Part shown: positions 15,013 to 23,942 of the stretch, piece after piece
Layout of the letters: each line of letters begins with the position of its first letter
Numbering within the stretch: the first letter of the stretch is position 1
The notes under the pieces: model-generated
Database searches by the model: none
The model's input: only the letters and a program-made list of their open reading frames with translations
What the model was told of the DNA's origin: nothing
Translations under genes and position numbers: made by a program
Source: Methylobacterium sp. SyP6R
Lineage (GTDB): Bacteria; Pseudomonadota; Alphaproteobacteria; Rhizobiales; Beijerinckiaceae
Length of the DNA: 64,000 nt
Direction: 5' to 3'
Assembly (NCBI RefSeq): GCF_019216885.1
Contig: NZ_JAAQRC020000001.1
Span: 2,958,501 to 3,022,500, forward strand

Positions 15013-17142
15013 ATGAAGCCCTTCCCCCTCCGTCGCGGCACCCTGCGCGAGCCGGGCCCCGACCTCGCCCGGCTGCCGGTGGCGCCGGACCTCACCGGCA
15101 TCAACGTCGCCGAGGGCCTGCGGGCGGCGGTCGCCTTCGCGAGCATCATCCTGCTCGAATGGTGGCTGGCCTGGCCTCCGCTCCTCACCATGGCGCTCGC
15201 CGCCAACCTCACCTGTTTCTGCGACATCGGCGGGCCGATCCGGCCGCGCCTGCGGGCGCTCCTTGCCTTTGCGGGGTTGGGCGGCGTGGCCTGGGGCGCC
15301 TTCGGGGTGATGGAGGGCTACGGGCCCGCCCTGGTGCTGCCGGTGGCGCTCGTCGTCATCTTCGCTTGCACCTTCGCGCGGGTCTGGGGCGTGCCGGCCC
15401 AGACCGTCGGCAACGTGCTGGTGGTGGTGCTCTGCCTCGCCCTCGACCGGGCCCTGACGGTGCATCAGGGCGTCGTCGTCGCCGGGATGTTCTGGGCCGG
15501 CGGGCTCTGGGCCGCCTTCCTGGCCCTGGTGGTGTGGCGGCTCCATCCCTACCGTCCGGCCCATCTGGCGATCGGCGGCGTCTGGCGCGGCCTGTCGCGC
15601 CTCGCCCGCGACCTGCGCCGGCTCTCGGCCGATCCGGAGGGCACCGATCCCGCCGTGTGGGAAGCCCATGCCCGGGGCCATCGCCGGGCGGTGCGCGACG
15701 CGATCGAGACCGCCCGCACCCTGGTCCTGGACCTCGCCCGCAGCCGTGCCCGGCTCTCCGAGCGCAACGCCCGGGCGCTGATCCGGCTGGAGGCGGCCGA
15801 GCAGCTGTTCGGGGTGATGATCGCCCTGTCGGATTACCTGGAGCGCGCCACCCCGGCGCAGCGGGCGCAAGCCGCCGGCCTCCTGCGCCTGCTGCCGCCG
15901 ATGCTGAAGATCTTGAGCCGAGCGATCCGCCGCGACCGGCCGGTGGACCTCCGGCGCATCGAGCGGGCGCTCGCCCGGGCCAAGCCCGCCGCGGATGCCG
16001 ATCCGGCCTATCGCCGGATGGCCGAGCGCATCCTCGACCGGGTGCGGATCGGCGCCAAGCTGTCGGGGCCGGAGGACCTGGCCGGCGGCGGCGGGCTTGC
16101 CGGGACGCCGGCCCCGCCCTGGCGCGAGATCGTGATGCAGCCGTTGCGCGCCAACCTCACCTGGTCCTCGGCCAACCTGCGCCACGCCGTGCGGGCGACC
16201 GTGGTGGCGCTGCCGGCGCTCGCCGTCACCTTCTGGTGGCCCGGCCCCTTCACCCACTGGCTCACCATCACGGTGGTGCTGACGATGCAGCCCTTCTACG
16301 CCGCCACCTGGCAGCGGGCGCTGGAGCGCATCGGCGGCACGGTGCTGGGCGGGGTGATCGGGGCGGTGCTCGCCTTCTACGCCACCTCGCCGCCGATCCT
16401 CGCCGCCATGATGGTGCCGCTCAGCGTCATCGGCTTCGCGGCCCGGGGCGTGAGCTACGGTACCTTCATCGCCTGTCTGACGCCGCTCGTCGTGGTGCTG
16501 GTGGAGCTCGTCGAGCCCGGGCACTCGTCCTGGGAGATCGTCGGGATGCGGGCCCTGTTCACGGTGCTCGGCGGCGCGGTGGCGGTGCTGGCCGGCCTGC
16601 TGCTGTGGCCGCTCTGGGAGCCCGGCCGCGTGCGCGATGCGCTGCGCACCGCCCTCCAGACCCATGCCCGCTACGCCGAGGCGGTCGTCGCCGAGCGGCT
16701 CGGGGAGGGCACGCCCGGTGCCGCCGAGGTCGCGGCCCGGGCGGCGGGGCTCGCCAGCAACAACCTCGAAGCCGCGCTCTCGCGTGCCCTCCAGGAACCG
16801 ATGCGCCGCGGCCGTTCCCGGATCGAGGCCGCGATGGTCGCCGACGCCACGCTCCGCCGCATGGCCGGGCGCCTTTCGATCCTGCGCCACGAGCCCGAGC
16901 CGGCGGGAGCGGAGGCCGCTTCATGGCGCACCTGGCGCGACTGGCTCTCGCAGGCCCTCGCGGCGACGGCAGCCGGCGACAGGCCGCCGCCCAAGCCCGA
17001 GGGAGCGGACTCGGCGGCCTTCGGGCGCATCGCCGCGCAGGTCGAGCTCTTGGCCGGGACGTTGCGGCGGGCGGGGATCGGTGCGCGGGAGGCGGGCGTG
17101 CCGCCGGGCGAGGAGGCGCCCTTCAAGCCTGGCGCGTCGTGA
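15013..17142 (+). CDS. FUSC-family inner-membrane protein (fusaric-acid-resistance/YccC type)
   Basis: The 709-residue protein has two hydrophobic blocks of about six helices each (roughly residues 35-180 and 385-545). Each is followed by a cytoplasmic helical domain. This duplicated layout, with Thr-Val-Val-Leu-Thr-Met-Gln-Pro in the second block, is typical of FUSC/AaeB efflux proteins, which export aromatic acids or related toxic compounds. No membrane-fusion partner (AaeA-like) is next to it. The ATG at 15013 was chosen because the domain starts soon after; upstream in-frame sequence looks non-coding. Confidence 0.8.
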   Translation: MKPFPLRRGTLREPGPDLARLPVAPDLTGINVAEGLRAAVAFASIILLEWWLAWPPLLTMALAANLTCFCDIGGPIRPRLRALLAFAGLGGVAWGAFGVMEGYGPALVLPVALVVIFACTFARVWGVPAQTVGNVLVVVLCLALDRALTVHQGVVVAGMFWAGGLWAAFLALVVWRLHPYRPAHLAIGGVWRGLSRLARDLRRLSADPEGTDPAVWEAHARGHRRAVRDAIETARTLVLDLARSRARLSERNARALIRLEAAEQLFGVMIALSDYLERATPAQRAQAAGLLRLLPPMLKILSRAIRRDRPVDLRRIERALARAKPAADADPAYRRMAERILDRVRIGAKLSGPEDLAGGGGLAGTPAPPWREIVMQPLRANLTWSSANLRHAVRATVVALPALAVTFWWPGPFTHWLTITVVLTMQPFYAATWQRALERIGGTVLGGVIGAVLAFYATSPPILAAMMVPLSVIGFAARGVSYGTFIACLTPLVVVLVELVEPGHSSWEIVGMRALFTVLGGAVAVLAGLLLWPLWEPGRVRDALRTALQTHARYAEAVVAERLGEGTPGAAEVAARAAGLASNNLEAALSRALQEPMRRGRSRIEAAMVADATLRRMAGRLSILRHEPEPAGAEAASWRTWRDWLSQALAATAAGDRPPPKPEGADSAAFGRIAAQVELLAGTLRRAGIGAREAGVPPGEEAPFKPGAS

Positions 17143-17267
17143 GTGGAGACGCAGGTACGCCTGCGGCGCTGCGTATCCTGGCGACCCGGTGCCGTGCCCT
17201 CGGAGCCGAGGAAGGGTCTTTCATGCGTCGAGTTTTCATGCATAAATAAATACACACGGAACGTGCG

Positions 17268-17462
17268 ATGCCCAAGGTCGAGACGGATGCTCGGGCGATC
17301 GTCGCTCGCCTGCTGGCAGAAGGCTGGTTCAGCGAAGGCGGGGCGAAGCATGAAAAGTTCGCTCATCCGCAGCGGCCCGGCGTGAAGATCATGGTGCCCC
17401 GTCATCGGGTGCTGACGCCCGGCGTCGCCCGGGTCATCGCCAAGGCTGCCGGCTGGATCTGA
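17268..17462 (+). CDS. hicA: HicA-family mRNA interferase toxin
   Basis: The 64-residue protein has the compact HicA double-stranded RNA-binding fold, with the family's catalytic His at residue 28 (Lys-His-Glu-Lys-Phe). It ends in an Ala-Arg-Val-Ile-Ala-Lys-Ala-Ala-Gly-Trp helix. HicA cleaves mRNA and stops growth unless bound by HicB. The upstream 125 bases include an AT-rich patch (CATGCATAAATAAATAC) and two TTTCATGC copies, a likely promoter and operator. It lies 11 bases before hicB. Confidence 0.85.
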   Translation: MPKVETDARAIVARLLAEGWFSEGGAKHEKFAHPQRPGVKIMVPRHRVLTPGVARVIAKAAGWI

Positions 17463-17473
17463 GTGAGGACGAG

Positions 17474-17884
17474 ATGCCCCGCTACATCGCCCTGATCGAT
17501 GGCGAGCCCGGCGGCTATGGAGCTGCCTTTCCGGATTGCCCCGGCTGCACCGCCATGGGAGCGACGATCGACGAGGCCATCGCCCATGCCGGGGAAGCGT
17601 TGCGCGAATGGATCGGCGACCGCCTGGTCGCCGGCCTCGCCGCGCCGGAGCCGCGCAGCGCCGACGCCCTCCTGGCCGACCCGCAGGAGGCGGAGGCCGT
17701 GGCGGAGGCGATCCTGGTCGCGACCGTGCCGCTCGTCCTCGACGAGGGCCGGTCCGTCCGGGTGAACCTCTCGCTCGATGCCGGCGCCCTCGCGATGATC
17801 GACCAGGCCGCCCGCGAGCGCGGCGTGACGCGCTCGGCGTTCCTCGTGTCGGCGGCGCGAGACAAGATCATGGCCGACGGATAA
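17474..17884 (+). CDS. hicB: HicB-family antitoxin
   Basis: The 136-residue protein has the N-terminal HicB fold (Gly-Gly-Tyr-Gly-Ala-Ala-Phe-Pro-Asp-Cys-Pro-Gly-Cys, then Asp-Glu-Ala-Ile). A C-terminal ribbon-helix-helix DNA-binding segment follows (Val-Arg-Val-Asn-Leu-Ser-Leu-Asp ... Arg-Gly-Val-Thr-Arg-Ser-Ala-Phe-Leu). It neutralises HicA and represses the hicAB promoter. It ends three bases before the converging metW stop. Confidence 0.87.
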   Translation: MPRYIALIDGEPGGYGAAFPDCPGCTAMGATIDEAIAHAGEALREWIGDRLVAGLAAPEPRSADALLADPQEAEAVAEAILVATVPLVLDEGRSVRVNLSLDAGALAMIDQAARERGVTRSAFLVSAARDKIMADG

Positions 17885-17887
17885 TCC

Positions 17888-18544
17888 TCACCGCCGCCGC
17901 AGCAGGAACACCCCCTGCGTGCCGACGAGGTTCCACACCCACCACGGCAAGGCGAAGCGCATCGGGTGTCCCGAGGCGTCGAGCGCCGAGGCGCGCTCGA
18001 TCCGGGCGCCGACGAGGCGGCACAACCCGACGAAGTCGCGGATGGTGCAGTGGTGGATGTTCGGGGTCGCGTACCAGGGATCGGGCAGGGTGTCGGTCAT
18101 CGGCATCCGGCCGCGGAGCAGCAATTCGCTGCGCACCCGCCAATGGCCGAAATTCGGGAACGACACGATCGCGTGGCGACCGATCCGCAAGAGGTGCTCC
18201 AGCACCTCCTTGGGCTGGCGCGTCGCCTGGATCGTCTGCGACAGGATCACGTAGTCGAAGGCGTCGTCCGGGTAGGCCGCGAGGTCGGTGTCGGCGTCGC
18301 CCTGGATCACCGGCAGGCCGTGGGCGAGGCAGGCATTCACGCCCTCGCGCGACAATTCGATGCCGCGGCCGTCGACGCCGCGCCGGTCGCGCAGGAGCGC
18401 GAGCAGCGAGCCATCGCCGCAGCCGACGTCGAGCACCCGGGAGCCGGGCTCGACGAGGTTCAGCATCACCAGGTGGTCGATGCGCGAGGAGCCGGTGGCG
18501 TCCTGGGGCAGGATCGCCGGGGCGAGGGGGGCGGAGGCGTTCAC
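17888..18544 (-). CDS. metW: Methionine biosynthesis protein MetW
   Basis: The 218-residue SAM-methyltransferase-like protein has the SAM motif Val-Leu-Asp-Val-Gly-Cys-Gly-Asp-Gly near residue 40. It also has the MetW hallmark [11 protein letters not shown]W works with MetX in homoserine acylation in many proteobacteria. The GTG start overlaps the metX stop by four bases (GTGA), showing translational coupling. The C-terminus converges on hicB. Confidence 0.9.
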   Translation of the reverse strand: MNASAPLAPAILPQDATGSSRIDHLVMLNLVEPGSRVLDVGCGDGSLLALLRDRRGVDGRGIELSREGVNACLAHGLPVIQGDADTDLAAYPDDAFDYVILSQTIQATRQPKEVLEHLLRIGRHAIVSFPNFGHWRVRSELLLRGRMPMTDTLPDPWYATPNIHHCTIRDFVGLCRLVGARIERASALDASGHPMRFALPWWVWNLVGTQGVFLLRRR

Positions 18545-19713
18545 AGGCCGCGCTCCCGGGCTGCCGCCGCGATGAAGCCCTTGGCCGCCGAGATCATCGC
18601 CGGCTCGTCGAGCAGGAAGGCGTCGTGGCCCTTGTCGCTCTCGACCTCGACGAAGGCGACCGGGGCCGCGGCGGCGTTCAACGCATGGACGATCGCCCGC
18701 GAATCGGCGGTCGGGAACAGCCAGTCGGAGGTGAAGGACATGATGCAGAATCGGGTCCGGGTGCCCCGGAAGGCGTTGGCCAGCACGCCGCCATGGTCGG
18801 CGGCGAGGTCGAAATAGTCCATCGCCCGGGTGAGATAGAGATAGGCGTTGGCGTCGAAGCGCTCGACGAAGGTGATGCCCTGGTGGCGCAGGTAGCTCTC
18901 GATCTGGAAGTCGGCGTCGAACGAGAAGGTCGGGGCGTCCCGGTCCTGGAGCCGGCGGCCGAACTTGCGGTGGAGCGCGGGCTCGGACAGGTAGGTGATG
19001 TGGGCGCCCATCCGGGCGACGCCGAGCCCCTTGGCGGGGCGCGTGCCGACATCGAGGTAGCGCCCGCCATGCCAGTTCGGATCGGCCAGGATCGCCTGCC
19101 TTCCGACCTCGTGGAAGGCGATGTTCTGGGCCGAGTGGCGGGCGCCGGTGGCGATCGGCATCGCCGAAAAGACCCGCTCGGGGTAGCTCGCCGCCCATTG
19201 CAGCACCTGCATCCCGCCCATCGAGCCGCCGATGCACAGGAAGAGGTCCTCGATGCCGAGCCGGTCGAGCAGCATCGCCTGGCCGCGGACCATGTCGCGG
19301 ATCGTCACCAGCGGGAAATCGAGCCCGTAGGCCCGGCCAGTCGCCGGATCGAGCGAGGCCGGGCCTGTCGTGCCCATGCACGACCCGACCACGTTGGCGC
19401 AGATCACGAAGTAGCGGTCGGTATCGACCGGCTTGCCGGGCCCGACCAGGCGATCCCACCAGCCGCCCTTGCCGGTCACCGGATGGGTGTTGGCGACGTG
19501 CTGGTCGCCGGTCAGCGCGTGGCAGACCAGTACCGCGTTGCTGCGCGCCTCGTTGAGGGTACCGGCGGTCTGGTAGGCGATCTGCCACGGCGCCAGGTCC
19601 ACGCCCGCATCCATCGCCAGCGGCGCATCGGCTCCGAACCGGGCGACGGGGCTCGTCGGCTCGACCGCCTGGGACGCGGGATCGATGCCGGGCTTGAGGA
19701 GTGGTGTGGCCAT
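18541..19713 (-). CDS. metX: Homoserine O-acyltransferase MetX
   Basis: The 390-residue alpha/beta hydrolase-fold enzyme activates homoserine with an acyl group, an early step of methionine synthesis. The nucleophile serine sits in Gly-Gly-Ser-Met-Gly-Gly (Ser164). The aspartate (Thr-Ser-Asp-Trp-Leu-Phe) and histidine (Lys-Gly-His-Asp-Ala-Phe) of the triad are present. Whether it uses acetyl- or succinyl-CoA cannot be told here. The ATG at 19713 is preferred to the in-frame GTG at 19722. The gene is coupled to metW and divergent from chorismate mutase. Confidence 0.92.
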   Translation of the reverse strand: MATPLLKPGIDPASQAVEPTSPVARFGADAPLAMDAGVDLAPWQIAYQTAGTLNEARSNAVLVCHALTGDQHVANTHPVTGKGGWWDRLVGPGKPVDTDRYFVICANVVGSCMGTTGPASLDPATGRAYGLDFPLVTIRDMVRGQAMLLDRLGIEDLFLCIGGSMGGMQVLQWAASYPERVFSAMPIATGARHSAQNIAFHEVGRQAILADPNWHGGRYLDVGTRPAKGLGVARMGAHITYLSEPALHRKFGRRLQDRDAPTFSFDADFQIESYLRHQGITFVERFDANAYLYLTRAMDYFDLAADHGGVLANAFRGTRTRFCIMSFTSDWLFPTADSRAIVHALNAAAAPVAFVEVESDKGHDAFLLDEPAMISAAKGFIAAAARERGL

Positions 19714-19972
19714 GCTTCTCACGGGGCTGTCGCCGGGCGGCGGGCTTGAGACGAGGCTTTGGCAAAATCCGGAAGCGGCTCGTTCTCCAAACCGGACCGG
19801 CCGTTAAAGCGTCCAAAAATTCCGCTTCAACGGACGAAAGAGGTAGGGCTTCGCTGTCGCGCCGTCAATCGACGGGAGGGCTTTCTCCGGAAGGGCCGTG
19901 CCCTGCGGGCCCTGGCCCGCGGGCGCGGGCGGTCGTAAGACGGATCTTCCCGCCGCTTCTCCCCGTAAAGCC

Positions 19973-20815
19973 ATGACGTCGACCCCGCCCGCCGACCTCG
20001 CCGCCCTTCGGGCCGACATCGACCGCATCGATTCGGCCATGCACGACCTCCTGATGGAGCGCGGCCGGATCATCGACCGGCTGATCGCCGTCAAGAAGAC
20101 CTCGGCCTCCGGCTCAGCCTTCCGGCCCGGCCGCGAGGCCTCGATGATGCGGATGATCGCCGAGCGTCATACAGGCCTCCTGCCTCTCGACACCGTGGAG
20201 GGGATCTGGCGCGTCATCATCGCCACCTTCACCTACGTCCAGGCGCCGTTCGCGGTCCATGCCGACGTCTCGGGCGGCGATGCGCCGATGCGCGATTCGG
20301 CCCGGTTCCATTTCGGCTTCACGGTGCCCTACCGGCCGCATCCGAGCGCCGCCGCGGTGATCGCAGCGGTCGCCGCCTCCCGCGGCGATCTCGGGGTGTT
20401 CCGCCTCGACCAGGGGGTGACGGCGGGCGCTTGGTGGCGCCAACTCGTGGGCCCGGGCCGCCCGAAGGTGATCGCGCGCCTGCCCTTCATCGAGCGGCCC
20501 GGCCACCCGGCCGGCACGCCCGTCTTCTGCGTTGCCAAGCCCCTCGACGATCCGGCTGCGGCCCAGCGCGACTGGGTGCTCTACGCAGCCCGGTTCGAGC
20601 GCTGGCGCGACGATGCGGCCGACGCGGTGGCGGAACTGGGGGGCGAGGTGGTGGCGAGCGCCGGCAATGGCGGCGGCTTGAGCCAGCTCCTGGCGCTCCC
20701 GGGCAGCGTGAGCCCGGAGGAGGCGCGGACGGCGCTCGCGGAGGCGGGTGCGACGCCGGGGGAATTCGAGGAGATCGGCAGCCACGCGGCGCGGTTCCGC
20801 GTGGGGGAGGGGTAG
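19973..20815 (+). CDS. Chorismate mutase with a C-terminal PDT-like extension
   Basis: The first about 95 residues form an AroQ-type chorismate mutase: Leu-Arg-Ala-Asp-Ile-Asp-Arg-Ile-Asp, later Val-Lys-Lys, then Arg-Glu-Ala. It converts chorismate to prephenate for phenylalanine and tyrosine. The other about 185 residues contain stretches reminiscent of prephenate dehydratase (Ala-Val-Ala-Ala-Ser-Arg-Gly-Asp-Leu-Gly-Val-Phe) but lack a clear dehydratase active site. The total of 280 residues is typical of alphaproteobacterial annotations. The ATG at 19973 fits the domain start. Confidence 0.85.
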   Translation: MTSTPPADLAALRADIDRIDSAMHDLLMERGRIIDRLIAVKKTSASGSAFRPGREASMMRMIAERHTGLLPLDTVEGIWRVIIATFTYVQAPFAVHADVSGGDAPMRDSARFHFGFTVPYRPHPSAAAVIAAVAASRGDLGVFRLDQGVTAGAWWRQLVGPGRPKVIARLPFIERPGHPAGTPVFCVAKPLDDPAAAQRDWVLYAARFERWRDDAADAVAELGGEVVASAGNGGGLSQLLALPGSVSPEEARTALAEAGATPGEFEEIGSHAARFRVGEG

Positions 20816-20856
20816 ACCAAAATCAGGTCTTGAATCAACGTTTCAAGAAAAAGCGC

Positions 20857-21290
20857 GATCCCCTCTCCCGTGTGGGAGAGGGGTCAGGGGTGAGGGTGAT
20901 ACGCTTCCGTATAAAGCTGTGACCGTCGTGCTGGCAGCTCGACTGTTCAGGGTCATTGTGGAAGCCCAGCCACCCTCACCCCTACCCCTCTCCCACTCGG
21001 GCTACTGCATTCACACATCTCGGTCTGGGTGCTTTCCCCTTGGAAAGTAGCGCGCCTCTCCTCCCCAGGCGATCTCGGGCTTGCCCGAGATCGCTCAAGC
21101 TTGTGGGGAGGAGCTGGAGGTGGGGGTGGTGCCGGATAGAGCGCAGCGGTGCCTCCTGCACCACCCCCCACCCCTAACCCCTCCCCACAAGGGGGAGGGG
21201 AAAGCGCGCACATTTACAGAGGCTTAGCTCTCAGAGGAGAAGTGTGAATCCGCTAGCCCACTCGAGAGAGGGGATCCCGCGCTTCGATTG
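20857..21290. repeat. Nested palindromic repeats, family C, copy 1
   Basis: The outer arms are GCGCGATCCCCTCTC (20855 onward) and GAGAGGGGATCCCGCGC (to 21279). More internal outer-arm matches read GGGCTACTGCATTCACACATCTC and, in complement, GAAGTGTGAATCCGCTAGCCC. Between them lies a second, independent GC-rich palindrome, about 21030-21230. It has arms such as CTCCTCCCC / GGGGAGGAG and a perfect GCGATCTCGGGC / GCCCGAGATCGC stem. The 487-base gap between chorismate mutase and the MHS transporter is filled by this structure; it holds no gene. Confidence 0.7.
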
Positions 21291-21302
21291 ACGTGCCTTG
21301 CG

Positions 21303-22649
21303 TTACGCCGTCGTACCCAGCCGCCGGTTGAGCCCGAGCGCCGCCAGCGTGCAGACCGCACCCGAGAGCAGGTACACCCCGACCCACGGCAGCCCGAGAT
21401 GGCTCGACGCGTAGAGCGCGACGAGCGGCGCGAAGCCGGCGCCGACGAGCCAGGCGAGGTCCGAGGTCAGCGCCGAGCCGGTATAGCGGTACTTGGTGCC
21501 GAAATTCTCCGCGATGGCGCCCGAGCTCTGGCCGTAGGCGAGGCCGAGCAGCGCGAAGCCGACCACCACGAAGATCGTCTGGCCGGGCATGCTGTCGCCG
21601 AACAGCAGCGGGGCGATGATGCTGCCGAGCGCGAACAGGCCGATCAAGGCGGCGGCGAGCGCGATGGTCGAGCGACGCCCGATCTGGTCGGCGATGAGGC
21701 CCGACATGACGATCGTCATCGTGCAGATGACGGCGCCGGCGAACTGCACCATCAGGAACTCGCCGACCGAGCGGCCGGTGAACAGGTTGATCCAGCTGAC
21801 CGGGAACACGGTCACGAGGTGGAACAGGGCGTAGCAGGCCAGCGGCACGAAGGCGCCGACCAGGATGTTGCGGCCGGTGGCCCGTACCGTGTCGACGACC
21901 GGCTCGGGCTCGAGCTCGTCGGCCTCGAGCAGGCGGCGGAACTCTTCCGTCGCGACCAAGCGAAGCCGCGCGAACAGGGCCACGACGTTGATCGTGAAGG
22001 CGACGAAGAACGGGTAGCGCCAGCCGAAGCCCATGAAGTCGGCATCCGACAGCTGGAGCTGGAAGAACGCGAACAGCCCGCTCGCCAGCATGAAGCCGAC
22101 CGGCGCGCCGAGCTGCGGCAGCATCGCGTACCAGCCGCGGCGGTTCGCCGGCGCGTTGAGGGCAAGCAGCGAGGCGAGCCCGTCCCAGGCGCCGCCGAGC
22201 GCAAGGCCCTGGCCGATCCGGCACGCCGCCAGAAGCACGGCCGACCAGTGACCGATCGTCTCGTAGCCCGGCAGGAACGCGATGAGGCAGGTCGACAGCC
22301 CGAGCAGGAACAGCGCGATGGTGAGCTTGGTGGCCCGGCCGTAGCGCCGGTCGACCGCCATGAACAGCACCGAGCCGACCGGCCGGGCCACGAAGGCGAG
22401 GGCGAACAGGCCGAAGGAATACAGCGTGCCGGTCACCGGCTCGGCCCACGGGAAGACCAGGCGCGGGAAGACCAGCACGCAGGCGAGGCCGAACACGAAG
22501 AAATCGAAGAACTCGGAGGTGCGGCCGATGATGACCCCGAGGGCGATCTCGCCGGGGGCGACGCGGCCCGGCTCCGACGAGACCAGGCGCGCATCCCGTT
22601 CCGGCTTGGAGGAGTTGGCGGCGGCGTCGTCCGCCGTGATCGTGGCCAT
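21303..22649 (-). CDS. MFS transporter of the metabolite:H+ symporter (MHS) type
   Basis: The 448-residue protein has twelve hydrophobic segments and the MHS-type start Gly-Arg-Thr-Ser-Glu-Phe-Phe-Asp-Phe-Phe. The Asp-Arg-Arg-Tyr-Gly-Arg-Ala loop lies after helix 2. MHS proteins import organic acids, betaines or sugars with protons; the substrate is unknown. The ATG at 22649 is chosen over an upstream GTG (22670) because AGGA is spaced eight bases before it. It diverges from cyoA across 145 bases. Confidence 0.82.
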   Translation of the reverse strand: MATITADDAAANSSKPERDARLVSSEPGRVAPGEIALGVIIGRTSEFFDFFVFGLACVLVFPRLVFPWAEPVTGTLYSFGLFALAFVARPVGSVLFMAVDRRYGRATKLTIALFLLGLSTCLIAFLPGYETIGHWSAVLLAACRIGQGLALGGAWDGLASLLALNAPANRRGWYAMLPQLGAPVGFMLASGLFAFFQLQLSDADFMGFGWRYPFFVAFTINVVALFARLRLVATEEFRRLLEADELEPEPVVDTVRATGRNILVGAFVPLACYALFHLVTVFPVSWINLFTGRSVGEFLMVQFAGAVICTMTIVMSGLIADQIGRRSTIALAAALIGLFALGSIIAPLLFGDSMPGQTIFVVVGFALLGLAYGQSSGAIAENFGTKYRYTGSALTSDLAWLVGAGFAPLVALYASSHLGLPWVGVYLLSGAVCTLAALGLNRRLGTTA

Positions 22650-22794
22650 ATCGGAATCCTGCTTCGTCACTCTACGAAGGTCCCTTCCTTAGAGGAGAAC
22701 CGGTCCTTTGGGGGCCTGGACAAAACGTCCAATCCCGCGGCGCCCGCGGCAGGCGTACAGGACGGGAGCCGTATGCTGACCGTCCGGGCTGCCC

Positions 22795-23898
22795 GTGAAA
22801 CACTTGCGCCTCCTCCTCGTCCTTCCGTTCATCCTCCTCACCGGAGGATGCAATATGGTGCTGCTCTCGCCGTCCGGCGACGTGGCGCTGCAACAGCGTA
22901 ACCTGCTGATCGCCTCCACGGTGCTGATGCTCCTCATCATCGTGCCGGTGATGGCGCTGACCATCGCCTTCGCCTGGCACTATCGCGAGGGCAACAAGAA
23001 GGCCGTCTACGATCCCGATTTCCATCACTCGACCGGGCTCGAGGTGGTGATCTGGTCGGCGCCCTTGCTGATCATCGTTGCGCTCGGCGCGCTGACCTGG
23101 CTCGGCACCCACTTGCTCGATCCCTACCGGCCGGTGACGCGCATCAGCGCCGCAAAGCCGATCGTGTCGAGTGTCGGCGACCCGATGGTCTCGGGCAAGC
23201 CCCTGGTGATCCAGGTCGTCGCCCTCGACTGGAAGTGGCTGTTCCTCTACCCCGAGCAGGGAGTCGCCTCGCTCAACGAGGTCGCCGCGCCCGTCGACCG
23301 GCCGATCGAGTTCCGCATCACCTCCTCCTCGGTGATGAACTCGCTCTTCATCCCGGCTCTGGCCGGCCAGATCTACGCCATGCCGGGCATGCAGACGCGG
23401 CTGAACGCCGTCATCAACAAGGCCGGCGACTACGAGGGCTTCTCCGCCAATTACAGCGGCGCCGGGTTCTCGCACATGCGCTTCACCTTCAAGGGCGTCG
23501 ACGAGGGCGCGTTCAGCGCCTGGGTCGACAAGGTCAAGCAGGAGGGCGGCGGCCTCACCCGGGCCGACTACCTGAAGCTCGAGCGCCCGAGCGAGAAGGA
23601 GCCGGTGCGCTACTACAAGGCCGTCGATGCCGACCTCTACGACGCGATCCTCAACATGTGCGTCGACCGCGCCAAGATGTGCATGCACGACATGGCGGCG
23701 ATCGACGCCCGCGGCGGCGGCGGCCGCGAGGGCCTGCACAGCGTGATGAGCCTGACCTACGACAAGGCCGTCCGCCGCGGCACCGGGGCGACCCAGCAGG
23801 CGACCTTCGTCACCGCGCTCTGCACGCCGGCCGACGCCTACGGACTGGGCGCCTCCTCGGCCTCCAAGGCCGCCGCCGCGACGCCGCGCGTGAACTGA
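22795..23898 (+). CDS. cyoA: Cytochrome o quinol oxidase subunit II
   Basis: The 367-residue precursor has a lipoprotein signal with Cys19 (Leu-Thr-Gly-Gly-Cys), two membrane helices and a periplasmic cupredoxin-like domain without a CuA centre, as expected for a quinol oxidase. A GTG start is preceded by GGGAGCC. A weak dyad (TGGAC/GTCCA, 22717-22731) lies upstream. It is the first gene of cyoABCD-SURF1. The complex oxidises ubiquinol, reduces oxygen to water and pumps protons. Confidence 0.92.
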   Translation: MKHLRLLLVLPFILLTGGCNMVLLSPSGDVALQQRNLLIASTVLMLLIIVPVMALTIAFAWHYREGNKKAVYDPDFHHSTGLEVVIWSAPLLIIVALGALTWLGTHLLDPYRPVTRISAAKPIVSSVGDPMVSGKPLVIQVVALDWKWLFLYPEQGVASLNEVAAPVDRPIEFRITSSSVMNSLFIPALAGQIYAMPGMQTRLNAVINKAGDYEGFSANYSGAGFSHMRFTFKGVDEGAFSAWVDKVKQEGGGLTRADYLKLERPSEKEPVRYYKAVDADLYDAILNMCVDRAKMCMHDMAAIDARGGGGREGLHSVMSLTYDKAVRRGTGATQQATFVTALCTPADAYGLGASSASKAAAATPRVN

Positions 23899-23942
23899 AC
23901 GAGCCCGGACCCCGACCGATACTCCGCAATCCAGGCTGAGCC

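Noticed and set aside
19723..19972. Possible SAM riboswitch upstream of metX
   Set aside because: The minus-strand leader has short A-rich and GC-rich patches, but I could not lay it onto the SAM-II consensus with its pseudoknot order. A covariance-model search would decide.
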